Positions 33,602 to 42,236 are shown, counted from the first letter of the stretch. The stretch: 64,000 nucleotides of DNA from an uncultured Pelagibacteraceae bacterium (GCA_902524945.1 CABZFF010000001.1:124001-188000); one strand, 5' to 3'. Notes: generated by a model from the sequence alone, not told the origin. Translations and numbers: made by a program.

Positions 33602-33922
33602 AAAAACATCAAATTACTTATATTCTTCAATAGATTTGTTAATACAACTTTAACGATTGTTTAATAAAATTTTTTAGAAAAATAAATTTTTAACTTAGAC
33701 GGATTTAAATTAAAAATATCACTATTTTAAAAAATTTAAAAATTAATTAAAAATCTTAAAAAAACGAAAATATTTGTATTAAAGTACTAATTTTTAAAAC
33801 TGGAATACAACCTAAAAAAATACCCATCAAAATTATTTAAGCCTAATTGAAAAAGGCCCGAAGGGGGTCTCCGGGCCTTAATATTTCTCCAACTAACGAG
33901 GGAGGAGATAAGCTAAATTGTT
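33602..33922. other. 321-bp gene-free stretch
   Basis: This gap lies between the converging glycosyltransferase-like and ammonium-transporter genes. It is very AT-rich, without a convincing frame, tRNA or repeat. The only structured element is the GC-rich hairpin at 33853-33879, which ends the ammonium-transporter transcript. The left 200 bp show only A/T runs. Confidence 0.6.
33853..33879 (-). terminator. Intrinsic terminator of the ammonium transporter gene
   Basis: An 8-bp GC-rich stem pairs AAGGCCCG (33853-33860) with CGGGCCTT (33872-33879), with an 11-base loop. On the minus strand the stem is followed by a run of T (TTTTTC). The gene end is at 33923, 43 bp upstream on that strand. The reverse strand has a shorter T-tract, so it may also stop reads from the left. 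Confidence 0.8.
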
Positions 33923-35215
33923 TTAGTCTCTTATACCGTAAGCTATTACACCGACTTCTGCTTTGTCAGTTCCTAGTCTTTCAGCTTCTTTACTAATTCT
34001 TAATCCAATTGTGCTCTTAATAGCTTGGAAAACAATTAGTGAGACTACGAATACGAATACCACTACTGAGACGGTTCCTAGGAGTTGAGCCCCAAAAGAA
34101 ACGTCACCATTTGTTAATGGCACTGCTAATGTACCCCATACTCCAGCTACTAAGTGTGCTGGAATGGCACCAACTACGTCATCAATTTTCATTTTGAACA
34201 ATAATTTTACTGAGAAGTACATTAATACTCCTGCTATTGCTCCAATAAAGATTGCAGCTAACGGACTTGGTGTTAATGGCTCTGCCGTAATACCTACTAG
34301 ACCGGCTATCGCACCGTTTAGCATCATTACTACGTCAGTTTTACCACCAATTACTCTAGAAACAGTTGCGGCAGCTAAAACACCACCACCTGCAGCTAAG
34401 TTCGTATTGATATAAATTGTTGCAACTGATGAAACGTCTTCTAACGTTCCTGAAGCTAATTGAGATCCACCATTAAATCCGAACCAACCTAACCAAAGTA
34501 TAAATACTCCTAGAGTTGCTAACGGAATTGATGATGCAGCAAATGGTGTCATAGACTTGACTCCGCCGCTAGAACTAAATCTTCCAGTTCTTGCTCCAAG
34601 CACTATTGCACCTGCTAAAGCGGCAGCACCACCTGCAGCATGTACTAATGTTGAACCAGCAAAGTCTGAAAATCCAGCAACAGATAACCATCCGCCACCC
34701 CACTGCCAGCCCATTGAAATTGGATAAATAATTCCAGTTAAAATTGCGGCAAATAAGAAAAATGGCCAGATCTTAATTCTTTCAGCTAACGTACCAGATA
34801 CGATCGACATTGTAGTTGCACAGAACACCATTTGGAAGAACCAATCAGAACCATCAGAATATCCTGTCTCTAATGCTGAATTATCACTCCATGGTGTGAA
34901 TGAGCCAATATATCCGCCTTCTGGGATACCGTAAGCTAAATTGTAACCAACCAACCAGAACATTACTCCGGCGATTGAATATAAACCTATATTTTTTGCA
35001 CAGATTGCTGATACAGATTTTGATGTTACCAATCCTGACTCTAACATTGCGAAACCTGCGGCCATCCACATGACCAAGAAACCTGACATTAAAAATAATA
35101 GGGTATTAAAAATGTATTGTACTTCTGCAGACACTGTAGTCTCAGCATAACCAAGACCTGCAAAGCCAAAATAAATGGCTGTACCTGCTAGAAAGTATCC
35201 TAAGTATTTTTTCAT
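33923..35215 (-). CDS. amt: Ammonium transporter
   Basis: The start at 35215 (MKKYLGYFLAG) has GGGAG ten bases upstream; an in-frame ATG at 35236 is less likely. It gives 430 residues: a cleavable signal peptide ending near residue 23 (GYAE), then eleven membrane helices. DWFFQMVFCATTMSIVSGTLAERIK, DFAGSTLVHAAGGAAALAGA and WLGWFGFNGGSQLA are diagnostic of the Amt/Rh fold, including the twin-His pore (H in TLVHAAGG and H in PAHLVAGVWG). The pore imports ammonium. No GlnK/PII gene lies nearby, unusual for enterobacterial amtB but common in SAR11-type genomes. Codon use is richer in GC than neighbouring genes. Confidence 0.96.
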   Translation of the reverse strand: MKKYLGYFLAGTAIYFGFAGLGYAETTVSAEVQYIFNTLLFLMSGFLVMWMAAGFAMLESGLVTSKSVSAICAKNIGLYSIAGVMFWLVGYNLAYGIPEGGYIGSFTPWSDNSALETGYSDGSDWFFQMVFCATTMSIVSGTLAERIKIWPFFLFAAILTGIIYPISMGWQWGGGWLSVAGFSDFAGSTLVHAAGGAAALAGAIVLGARTGRFSSSGGVKSMTPFAASSIPLATLGVFILWLGWFGFNGGSQLASGTLEDVSSVATIYINTNLAAGGGVLAAATVSRVIGGKTDVVMMLNGAIAGLVGITAEPLTPSPLAAIFIGAIAGVLMYFSVKLLFKMKIDDVVGAIPAHLVAGVWGTLAVPLTNGDVSFGAQLLGTVSVVVFVFVVSLIVFQAIKSTIGLRISKEAERLGTDKAEVGVIAYGIRD

Positions 35216-35307
35216 AATTACTCCCTTGTTGAGCAAGTTTTATAGGATTAATAAAATTGAAAAGGAATTGAATTAACTTAACTTGAGCTATGCAGTTTTT
35301 GCAAGTA

Positions 35308-35344
35308 TTTAGCCCTTATTTGAGATTATCAAATAAGGGCTAAA
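35308..35344 (-). terminator. Long hairpin after the HU gene
   Basis: A perfect 16-bp inverted repeat (left arm 35308-35323, loop 35324-35328, right arm 35329-35344) begins 9 bp after the HU stop. The central TAGCCC/GGGCTA pairs give it stability, with A/T-rich ends. There is no long T-run just after it on the minus strand, so it may act as a transcript-stabilising hairpin as well as a terminator. Confidence 0.65.
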
Positions 35345-35352
35345 CTTAGAGT

Positions 35353-35628
35353 TTATCGGTTAAACATTTCTTTTAAGCTTTTAGCTGGTAAAAACTTAAC
35401 TTTCTGAGATGCTGCAATTTGAATGGATTCCCCTGTTCTTGGGTTTCTTCCTACCCTAGCTTTCCTTTTTGCTACTTTATAAGTACCAAATCCAGCTATT
35501 TTCACAGTATCGTCATTCTTTAACGCATCTAAAATAATAGTCGTTATTGAATCAAAGGTTCTTTCAGCGTCAGCTTTGCTTTGACCCAGTGTGGACGATA
35601 TTTTTGCTACTAATTGTTTTTTGTTCAT
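35353..35628 (-). CDS. hup: HU family DNA-binding protein
   Basis: The 91-residue protein is a typical HU: MNKKQLVAKISSTLGQSKADAE helix pair, the KIAGFGTYKVAKRKARVGRNP arm with the intercalating Pro in RNPRTGE near residue 63, and a final VKFLPAKSLKEMFNR. HU bends and coats DNA and helps open the origin. Gene length and arm are standard. It sits between rseP and amt with its own 142-bp upstream region and a 16-bp hairpin downstream, so it is probably a single-gene unit. Confidence 0.96.
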   Translation of the reverse strand: MNKKQLVAKISSTLGQSKADAERTFDSITTIILDALKNDDTVKIAGFGTYKVAKRKARVGRNPRTGESIQIAASQKVKFLPAKSLKEMFNR

Positions 35629-35770
35629 TTATGCCCCTTAGTTATTTACTAATCTCTACAAAAATCCAATAAAATCAACATTTTTTTGGTGTTTCACGTA
35701 AATATCAACACTACATATTGTGTGATCAAAAAACACTGATTTTATTGACTTTTTTGAATAAAAAAATGGC

Positions 35771-36889
35771 TTAAAATAAGCCCAAATCTCTTAAATCATT
35801 AAATGTTGTGAAAAACATTAAAGAAAGTAGTAAAAAAAGACCGATTCGAAAAAATCCTTCCTGGGTCTTTTGAGTTAAAGGTCTGCCTAAAATCTTTTCA
35901 AAAGCATAAAACATCAAGTGTCCGCCATCTAACATAGGGATAGGTAATAAATTAATAAATCCCAAGCTGATAGATATGTAAGCCATAATGCTAAGAAACG
36001 CTACAAAGCCCAGTTTTGCAACTTGACCAGTGATTTTAGCTATTTTTATAGGGCCGCCAAGTTGAGTGGTGTCACCAGTGCCTTTAAACATTGAAATAAT
36101 AAAATTCCAAGAAGCATCAATAACAAACCAAGTCTCTTTAAAAGCATAGAATAAAGCAGTTGCTGGGCCTAATCTTTCTCTATTAATTTCATCATTTAAA
36201 GGTGCTATTTTTATACCGATAATCTTTTTATTAGCTTTATTACCTAAAGAGTCCTCCCCTTTAATTATCTCAGGTTTTACAGAAAATGTAATTTTACTGT
36301 TATTTCTTAATATACCAATATCAATTACCTTTGATGAAGAGGAATTAATGAAAGCGGAAACTTCCATAATACTATTTACATCTTTGCCATTTATAGATTG
36401 AATAATATCTCCTGACTTAATGCCTGCCTCTTCAGCAGGACTTTCTATTTGAACCTCCTGTATTTGAGCAGGAGTAAAATCTTTTCCGGCAAACATGTAA
36501 ATGAATGCAAAAATAAATATTGCTAATAAAAAATTTGCAAAAGGTCCAGCCGCTACTATCATAGATCTCTGATATAAAGGTTTGACTACAAATAATTTTT
36601 CTTGATCTTCTTTGCTATATTTTTTTAATAATTCTTCTTGCTCTGCTTGGCTAAAAACATTTCTATCGCCAAAGAATTTTACATATCCACCAAGAGGAAT
36701 AGCGCAGAATTTCCATCGTGTTCCAGATTTGTCGTTAAAACCAAATATTTCTTTACCAAATCCTATAGAAAAATCTGTGACGCCTACTCCGTACTTCTTA
36801 GCATAGTAATAATGACCATATTCATGAACAAATACTACAACTGTAAGTAGTATTATAAAGGGTATTATAAATGAGATTAAAATTTCCAT
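35771..36889 (-). CDS. rseP: RIP site-2 zinc metalloprotease RseP
   Basis: The 372-residue intramembrane protease has HEYGH at 22-26 (H22, H26 zinc ligands, E23 catalytic) in the first helix, one PDZ domain at about 125-205 (EVQIESPAEEAGIKSGDIIQSI), and LLPIPMLDGGHLMFYA near 313-328 with the third zinc ligand Asp. RseP cuts anti-sigma-E factors in the membrane; in many species it also clears signal peptides. E. coli RseP has two PDZ domains, this has one, as in many alphaproteobacteria. Its start overlaps the end of the LysR gene by 13 bp. Confidence 0.94.
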   Translation of the reverse strand: MEILISFIIPFIILLTVVVFVHEYGHYYYAKKYGVGVTDFSIGFGKEIFGFNDKSGTRWKFCAIPLGGYVKFFGDRNVFSQAEQEELLKKYSKEDQEKLFVVKPLYQRSMIVAAGPFANFLLAIFIFAFIYMFAGKDFTPAQIQEVQIESPAEEAGIKSGDIIQSINGKDVNSIMEVSAFINSSSSKVIDIGILRNNSKITFSVKPEIIKGEDSLGNKANKKIIGIKIAPLNDEINRERLGPATALFYAFKETWFVIDASWNFIISMFKGTGDTTQLGGPIKIAKITGQVAKLGFVAFLSIMAYISISLGFINLLPIPMLDGGHLMFYAFEKILGRPLTQKTQEGFFRIGLFLLLSLMFFTTFNDLRDLGLF

Positions 36890-37767
36890 TCGTTTACTTT
36901 ACTAAATAAAAAATTTCTAAAAGCTATAAGTCTCGCATTATTTTTCAATGATGCTGGATATACGAAATGAGTTTCCGTTGGCTTACCTGTTTCGTTTGGT
37001 AAAACTTTAGTGATGCCACTTATATTATGAGTAATATAATCTGGAAGTGCGGCTAAACCAACTCCACTTTGAACAGCTAATAACAGCCCGTAAACACTGT
37101 TTACTTTCATCACAGATTTTCTTTTTTTTCCATCTTTTGCACCTATTTTTAAAACCCAATCGGGATTGTAAACAGGAGATGGAGCTCCCTTACCATAAGT
37201 TATAAATTTATGTTTATCTAAATCTTTTAAGGTCTTTGGATACCCATTTTTCTCTAAATACTCATTTGACCCATAAATATGATAATTAAAATCCACAAAT
37301 TTTTTTTGAATCAAATTTAATTGTTTTGGTCTTCTCATCCTAATTGCAACGTCAGCTTGACGAGTTGCTAAGTCGAGCTCTGCATCATTAAAAATTAGCT
37401 CTATTTCTATGTCAGGATGAAGATCCATGAATTCTTTTATTCGAGGAGTTAACCATGTAGTTCCAAAACTTACGACAGTAGTAACAACTAATTTTCCGTT
37501 TATCTTATCTTTTTGACCACTTAAATTCGACTCAACATCTTTAAGCTTTGAAATAATTTCATGAGCTGATTTAAAAAGATATTCGCCATTTTCAGTAAGA
37601 ACTAATCCCCTCGCATGACGTTCGAATAATTGGACCTTTAAATCGGTCTCTAAACCTTGAATTTGGCGACTTATTGCTGATTGGCTTAAATTTAGAATAG
37701 TAGATGCTTTAGTGAAACTCGATGCTTCTGCAACGGTGTGAAAAATTTTTAATTTATCCCAATCCAT
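36877..37767 (-). CDS. LysR family transcriptional regulator
   Basis: The 296-residue regulator has an N-terminal winged helix with ASTILNLSQSAISRQIQGLE at about 21-40 as the recognition helix, a linker helix near 60-90, and a periplasmic-binding-like effector domain from about 91 to 296. It lies directly downstream of acuI (17 bp) and reads in the same direction, so it may regulate acuI or another target in trans; no divergent partner exists. The ligand is unknown. Overlap with rseP ties both in one transcript, which may be only compaction. Confidence 0.9.
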   Translation of the reverse strand: MDWDKLKIFHTVAEASSFTKASTILNLSQSAISRQIQGLETDLKVQLFERHARGLVLTENGEYLFKSAHEIISKLKDVESNLSGQKDKINGKLVVTTVVSFGTTWLTPRIKEFMDLHPDIEIELIFNDAELDLATRQADVAIRMRRPKQLNLIQKKFVDFNYHIYGSNEYLEKNGYPKTLKDLDKHKFITYGKGAPSPVYNPDWVLKIGAKDGKKRKSVMKVNSVYGLLLAVQSGVGLAALPDYITHNISGITKVLPNETGKPTETHFVYPASLKNNARLIAFRNFLFSKVNEWKF

Positions 37768-37784
37768 TATTTAATAATTATAGT

Positions 37785-38786
37785 TTATTTATTTGGATTT
37801 ACTATAGTTCTTCCAAATAACTCGCCTTTTAGAAGCTTTGGATAAACATCTAAAAGTTCAGTGAACGAAAGTTCTTTAGTAAATGATTGAACTTTAGAAA
37901 AATCAATCAATTTGGCTGCTTCGCCCCAGACAAACTCTCTTCGTTTTATTGAGGAACCAGACGAGTCGATGCCCCATAGTTTTACTCCTCTGATAACAAA
38001 AGGCATACAATTAGTATTTATCTTTATTCCTCCTGCATTTCCTGGAAGCGCCACAATACCACCTGGTTTGGTTTGAGCTAATATTTTTGTAAGAGAAGCA
38101 CCTCCTACAGTATCAACGACTCCGTCCCAAACTCCTTTTTCAAGAAGCTTGCTTTCTCCCTCGAACTCTTTTCTGTCTATAATGTTTTTTGCACCTAAAT
38201 CTTTTAGATAATCGTTTTTATCTTTTTTTCCTGTAACGGCGTGAACATCATATCCCATTTTAGATAAGATCATTATGGCGATACTTCCCACTCCTCCTGT
38301 AGCACCAGTTACCAAAACATCTTTTACTTTTTCACCTAACAATAATTCCTCTTTGGCTTTAACTGCAAAAGAACATAGAAGAGCCGTAAAACCTGCTGTG
38401 CCTAGCATCATAGACTTAAGGGTATCTAAACTTTTTGGTATTTTTATTAAAAAATTAGCGTCAACTTTTGCATACTGAGCGAAACCACCAAAGTAAGCCT
38501 CTCCAACTCTGAAACCAGTTAAAATTACTTTATCGTCTTTTTTAAATTTATCATCTTGACTTTCAACTACGGTGCCTGAAAAATCAATTCCTGGAACAAA
38601 TGGAAATTTTCTTACTATTCTCCCACCGTCTTTTAAAATCATCGCATCTTTAAAATTCAAGCTAGAGTAATCTATTTTTACTAAAACGTTTCCATCTTTA
38701 AGATGACTTATATCGATTTCTTTAATTTCTCTTGTGAATTTTTCGTTTTGATTATCTATTACTACAGCTTTAAATTTTTCTGACAT
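37785..38786 (-). CDS. acuI: Acrylyl-CoA reductase AcuI (YhdH/YhfP type)
   Basis: A 333-residue zinc-free medium-chain reductase: SSLNFKDAMILKDGG near 41-55 and PFVPGIDFSGTV near 62-73 are the YhdH-group signatures, and VLVTGATGGVGSIAIM near 151-166 is the NADPH site. AcuI reduces acryloyl-CoA to propionyl-CoA and so disarms toxic acrylate from DMSP breakdown, known from Rhodobacter and SAR11. No DMSP lyase or other DMSP gene is in the window. It begins one base from the folE stop, so folE, acuI, lysR and rseP run as one minus-strand series. Confidence 0.88.
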   Translation of the reverse strand: MSEKFKAVVIDNQNEKFTREIKEIDISHLKDGNVLVKIDYSSLNFKDAMILKDGGRIVRKFPFVPGIDFSGTVVESQDDKFKKDDKVILTGFRVGEAYFGGFAQYAKVDANFLIKIPKSLDTLKSMMLGTAGFTALLCSFAVKAKEELLLGEKVKDVLVTGATGGVGSIAIMILSKMGYDVHAVTGKKDKNDYLKDLGAKNIIDRKEFEGESKLLEKGVWDGVVDTVGGASLTKILAQTKPGGIVALPGNAGGIKINTNCMPFVIRGVKLWGIDSSGSSIKRREFVWGEAAKLIDFSKVQSFTKELSFTELLDVYPKLLKGELFGRTIVNPNK

Positions 38787-39395
38787 CTATTTTGCAATGT
38801 ATCTTAAGTACCTATTTTGTATACTTAAATCTTCTCTAAAAGAACCTAAAAAATAGTTGGTTACTGTAGTGGCTTTTTCTTTTTTGATACCCCTCATTGT
38901 CATACATTGGTGCGCTGCATCAACAGTTACCGCAACACCTTTTGCGTCAAGTGCGTTCATTAAAGTTTTAGCAACTTGCATTGTAAGTCTCTCTTGGGTT
39001 TGTAGTCTTTTTGAAAAGACTTCTACTGTTCTAGCTAATTTACTTAACCCCACAACTTTTTTGTTTGGAATGTAAGCAACGTGAGCAACCCCAATAATTG
39101 GTGCCATATGATGTTCACAATGACTTTCAAGAGTAATATTTTTTTCAACAACCATATCGTCATAGCCCTCAACGTCACCAAAAGTTTTAGATAAGTCTGC
39201 TTCAGCGTCTTGATGGTACCCTTTAAAATACTCTTTAAAAGCTTTAATAACTCTTTTAGGTGTCTCAATTAAACCCTCTCTATTTGGATCTTCCCCGATC
39301 CATTTTAAGATTGTTTTAAAAGCCTCTTCAGCCTGCTTGTCAGAAACTTCTGACTTTTTTAAGGAATTTTTATCGATGTCTTTAACTAATTTCAT
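38787..39395 (-). CDS. folE: GTP cyclohydrolase I
   Basis: The 202-residue enzyme turns GTP to 7,8-dihydroneopterin triphosphate, the first step of folate synthesis. The zinc ligands C93, H96 and C164 are in SHCEHHMAPIIG and AHQCMTMRG, and H95 with IPNKKVVGLSKLAR complete the active site. Start is ATG 39395. Length agrees with the family. Having folE and the CADD-like pABA gene in one window fits a folate prototroph. It faces hisI divergently over a gap of 32-74 bp. Confidence 0.96.
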   Translation of the reverse strand: MKLVKDIDKNSLKKSEVSDKQAEEAFKTILKWIGEDPNREGLIETPKRVIKAFKEYFKGYHQDAEADLSKTFGDVEGYDDMVVEKNITLESHCEHHMAPIIGVAHVAYIPNKKVVGLSKLARTVEVFSKRLQTQERLTMQVAKTLMNALDAKGVAVTVDAAHQCMTMRGIKKEKATTVTNYFLGSFREDLSIQNRYLRYIAK

Positions 39396-39469
39396 TGCTC
39401 GAAGGTTTTATAGGACATCTTTGATTAATGCAAATTGCTATTTCGTCTTTTTTTCATTATTTTACGTTC

Positions 39470-39937
39470 ATGTTTAAAAAAAGAGAAAATGTATATGAGG
39501 TAGAAGAGGGAAAATTTCTATCTCCTAAATTTGATAAAGATGGACTTATTCCAGTAACCACCTCTGACAGTGGCTCCGGTGAATTATTAATGCACGGTTA
39601 CATGAATGAGGAAGCTTTAAAAAAAACAATTGAAACTAAAGAGGCTCATTATTGGAGTAGATCTAGAAAAAATATTTGGCACAAAGGAAAGACTAGTGGT
39701 TTTGTTCAAAAGGTCATTGATTTAAGAATAGATGATGATCAGGATGCATTGTGGATGTCAGTAGATATAGGAAACGGAGCAAGTTGCCATGTAGGATATA
39801 AATCATGCTTTTATAGATCAATACCTTTAGGAAAAATTAAAAATTCTGAAGAAATTGAATTAGAATTTAAAGAAAAAGAAAAAAAATTTGATCCCGAAAA
39901 AGTTTATAAAGGTCAGCCTAACCCGACAAAACTATAA
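39470..39937 (+). CDS. hisI: Phosphoribosyl-AMP cyclohydrolase
   Basis: I choose the Met at 39470 (155 residues); an in-frame ATG at 39428 would add a hydrophobic 14-residue tail that the family lacks. Third step of histidine synthesis, opening the adenine ring of PRAMP. The family blocks are HGYMNEEALKKTIETKEAHYWSRSRK, a zinc and magnesium region with IDLRIDDDQDALWMSV, and GASCHVGYKSCFYR with three ligand cysteines. The C-terminal extension of about 25 residues is usual for alphaproteobacteria. A 2OG-oxygenase gene follows 2 bp later. hisN is at 49927. Confidence 0.92.
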   Translation: MFKKRENVYEVEEGKFLSPKFDKDGLIPVTTSDSGSGELLMHGYMNEEALKKTIETKEAHYWSRSRKNIWHKGKTSGFVQKVIDLRIDDDQDALWMSVDIGNGASCHVGYKSCFYRSIPLGKIKNSEEIELEFKEKEKKFDPEKVYKGQPNPTKL

Positions 39938-39939
39938 TT

Positions 39940-40548
39940 ATGAAAGTAATAAGCCCTTTTGGTCCAAAAATAGCTAAATTAAAATTTTCAAATAAATTAA
40001 TAAATAAAATCAATAATGAAGTTGACCAAATTTTGAATAAAAAAAGTTTATTAAAAAAACTGGATTATTCAAAAAAATTAGTCGGGCAGGTAAAACAAGA
40101 ATTTCAATTACCGAAATCTTTTGTAAAAAAAAATTTAGAAAAAGTAATTTTTAATGAGGTAAAAAAATATGTTTTTAAAACTATTGGAAAAAATGTAAAG
40201 AAAATTTCAATTAAAAATTTTTGGATAGTGAGACAATTTAATAATGAATATAACCCAATACATTACCATGATGGACATATATCTGGTGTGGGTTACTTAA
40301 AAATTCCAAAATTTGTTCCAAAGGGCCATAAAAAATCAAAAATTGATGGCACAATAGATTTTATAAATGGAAACAAGATGTTTTTAAGTGATAGTATTTA
40401 CAATCATCAGCCCAAAGAAGGTGATGTAATTCTTTTTCCACATTATTTGATGCATACAGCATATCCATTTAAATCAAGTGGAGAGAGAAGATCCTTTTCA
40501 TTTAATCTAGAAATAGATAAAAAAATTGCTAATGTTTTTTCAAGATGA
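39940..40548 (+). CDS. 2OG-Fe(II) oxygenase-like protein
   Basis: The 202-residue protein has a double-stranded beta-helix core like the putative 2OG-Fe(II) oxygenases PF13759: FWIVRQFNNEYNPIHYHDGHISGVGYL near 94-120 with H110/D111, and GDVILFPHYLMHTAYPF near 161-177 with distal H172, then R183 or R184 to bind 2-oxoglutarate. Substrate is unknown; small-protein hydroxylases and arabinose-type hydroxylation are known in relatives. It overlaps the DUF2237 gene by 4 bp, so hisI, this gene and DUF2237 are probably one transcript. Confidence 0.8.
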   Translation: MKVISPFGPKIAKLKFSNKLINKINNEVDQILNKKSLLKKLDYSKKLVGQVKQEFQLPKSFVKKNLEKVIFNEVKKYVFKTIGKNVKKISIKNFWIVRQFNNEYNPIHYHDGHISGVGYLKIPKFVPKGHKKSKIDGTIDFINGNKMFLSDSIYNHQPKEGDVILFPHYLMHTAYPFKSSGERRSFSFNLEIDKKIANVFSR

Positions 40549-40922
40549 GTAATGAAATTCAAAAAAATGTTTTCGGTGAGCCTTTAGAACCATGTTCTAA
40601 TGACCCTTTAACAGGTTGGTTTAGAGATGGATGTTGTAATACAGATAAAAATGATAGAGGGGTTCATACAGTTTGTGCAAAAGTGACAGATAAATTTTTA
40701 CTTTGGTCAAAAAAGGTAGGTAATGATTTGATCACACCTCATCCTGAATTTGGATTTCCAGGTTTGAAAGAGGGTGACTGCTGGTGTGTATGTGCAACTT
40801 GGTACGCTAGAGCTATCGAAGAAGACGCAGCCTGTTCAGTTTATTTGAAAAAGACAAATATTAAAACCTTAGAACTTATACCAATTGAAAAATTAAAAAA
40901 GTTTGCAGTAGATTTATCTTAG
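40545..40922 (+). CDS. DUF2237 family protein
   Basis: The 125-residue protein shows the DUF2237 pattern: NVFGEPLEPCSNDPLTGWFRDGCC near 6-29, HTVCAKVTDKFL near 42-53 and GDCWCVCATWYARA near 79-92. The cluster of cysteines and the DGCC and WCVC pairs suggest a metal or redox site, but no activity is known. The family is common in marine bacteria, often next to unrelated genes. It converges with the TPR gene with overlapping ends. Confidence 0.9.
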   Translation: MSNEIQKNVFGEPLEPCSNDPLTGWFRDGCCNTDKNDRGVHTVCAKVTDKFLLWSKKVGNDLITPHPEFGFPGLKEGDCWCVCATWYARAIEEDAACSVYLKKTNIKTLELIPIEKLKKFAVDLS

Positions 40923-41416
40923 TAAACTTTTGAGCCCTTAGTTTTAATAATTAATTCAAGTTCACTATATTCTTTACAATTACAACTCTTTAGAACTTCT
41001 AATCTTTCGTTAGCTTTATCAATTCTATTAGTTTGCACATAAAGTTCACCTAAATATTCATTAATACCATTATGATTTGGTTTTAAACTTAAACCTTCTA
41101 AATAAAACTTTTCGGCTTTTTCAAAGTTTCCAGTTTTTCTTGTTGTGAATCCCATGTAGTTAAGAATATCAGGATTTTGTTTATCTGATTTATATGCTTT
41201 TTCTAATTTATCAAAAGCTTGTGAATACAGTTTTTTAGCTTTGTCAGTCTTATCTTTTTTTTCTAATTTTCCAGCTCTCTTAACAAGTTTAACTGCATCT
41301 TTGTATAAAGATTCTTCGTTTGAGGATGAGTCGCTACTGCTATCGCTTCCCGCAGCCATTAAACTTGTGCTTAACAACAGAGTAAGAATTATTACAAATA
41401 GATTTTTCATGAACAT
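40919..41416 (-). CDS. Secreted TPR-repeat protein
   Basis: The 165-residue protein has a signal peptide with a cut near residue 22 (SLMAAGS) and then a Ser-rich spacer. Residues 36-155 form about three TPR units: AVKLVKRAGKLEKKDKT, SDKQNPDILNYMGF-TRKTGNFEKAEKFYLEGL, and PNHNGINEYLGELYVQTNRIDKANERLEVL. Such periplasmic TPR proteins bind partner proteins. One Cys-x-Cys pair (SCNCK) near 141 is unusual. The ligand is unknown. The start could also be the Met two codons further in. Confidence 0.8.
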   Translation of the reverse strand: MFMKNLFVIILTLLLSTSLMAAGSDSSSDSSSNEESLYKDAVKLVKRAGKLEKKDKTDKAKKLYSQAFDKLEKAYKSDKQNPDILNYMGFTTRKTGNFEKAEKFYLEGLSLKPNHNGINEYLGELYVQTNRIDKANERLEVLKSCNCKEYSELELIIKTKGSKVY

Positions 41417-41441
41417 TATTTAGTTGTTTTTTTAAAAATTG

Positions 41442-42152
41442 TCATGCGACAGATGATCTTCCTCCGTCAACACCTAATATTTGGCCTGTTATCCAAGAAC
41501 TTTCATCTGTTAAGAGAAACTTTGCGACAGAAGCTGAGTCTCCACCCTCACCTATTCTTTTCATTGGGTGCATTTTGGCAATACCCTCTACAACTTTTTC
41601 ATTTTTAAGTAAAAAATTTGAAATTTTAGAGTTTGTCAAACTAGGTGCTATACAATTAACTCTGACATTTGGAGCGAACTCAGCTGCTAAAGCTAGAGTC
41701 AAACCTTCTATGGCACCTTTTGCTGATGAAACTATTGCATGGTTTGGAAAGCCTTGTTTTACAGCTACCGTTGAAAATAAAACAATCGAGCCTTTATTTT
41801 TTTTTAAATTATCTGCTAAGGTTTTAATTACTTCAGTTGCAGAAATAAGATTTAAATTGAATGATTGCATGAAGTCACTTTTTTTTGTTAACTTTAATGG
41901 TTTTAAATCAATTGATCCTACACAAAAAGCTAATCCATTTATTGGCTCATCTTTTAAATCATTCAGTATTTTCTCTGAAAAATTCTCCTCTAAAACATCG
42001 CAAACAGTAAATGTAGAACTTAAATTTTTTGCTAACTCCGATAGACTGGTATCATCTCTTCCGACTAAGTGCACCTGTTCTCCACTGTCAACTAATTTTT
42101 TTGCTAAAGAAGAACCAATTGATCCAGTTGCTCCTAAAATTACTTTTTTCAT
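41442..42152 (-). CDS. Short-chain dehydrogenase/reductase
   Basis: The chosen start is the Met at 42152 (MKKVILGATGSIGSS); a start at 42167 adds a five-residue hydrophobic prefix. About 236 residues: GATGSIGSSLA is the NAD(P) site, SSAKGAIEGLT holds the catalytic Lys but the usual Tyr of YxxxK is Ser (SSAKG), and ILGVDGGRSSV closes the chain. An SDR that lacks the Tyr could be a binding protein or use another residue. It begins 85 bp from the photolyase gene, divergent from it, sharing the inverted repeat at 42181. Confidence 0.85.
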   Translation of the reverse strand: MKKVILGATGSIGSSLAKKLVDSGEQVHLVGRDDTSLSELAKNLSSTFTVCDVLEENFSEKILNDLKDEPINGLAFCVGSIDLKPLKLTKKSDFMQSFNLNLISATEVIKTLADNLKKNKGSIVLFSTVAVKQGFPNHAIVSSAKGAIEGLTLALAAEFAPNVRVNCIAPSLTNSKISNFLLKNEKVVEGIAKMHPMKRIGEGGDSASVAKFLLTDESSWITGQILGVDGGRSSVA

Positions 42153-42180
42153 AAATAAAAATAACATTATTAAAGGTTAT

Positions 42181-42206
42181 TTACATGCAAATAATGACGC
42201 GTGTAA
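42181..42206. promoter_or_regulatory. Candidate operator between the SDR and photolyase genes
   Basis: Two 8-base arms, TTACATGC (42181-42188) and GCGTGTAA (42199-42206), are inverted with one mismatch across a 10-base spacer, so the half-site centres are about 18 bp apart. Such spacing is common for dimeric regulators of MerR or other helix-turn-helix type. It lies in the shared promoter gap of two genes typical of light-response regulons. No second copy was recognised at the other putative light genes, which weakens the case. Confidence 0.35.
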
Positions 42207-42236
42207 TATCTAAATAAAATATGTATTTTGTTGTTT

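Noticed and set aside
33602-33922. A hidden gene or RNA in the 321-bp gap
   Set aside because: Only A/T runs and the GC-rich terminator hairpin are visible; no frame with a start and good composition.
41575-42213. Plus-strand 212-residue frame opposite the SDR gene
   Set aside because: Long but antisense to a recognisable SDR with cofactor motif; residue pattern is that of a reversed coding strand.
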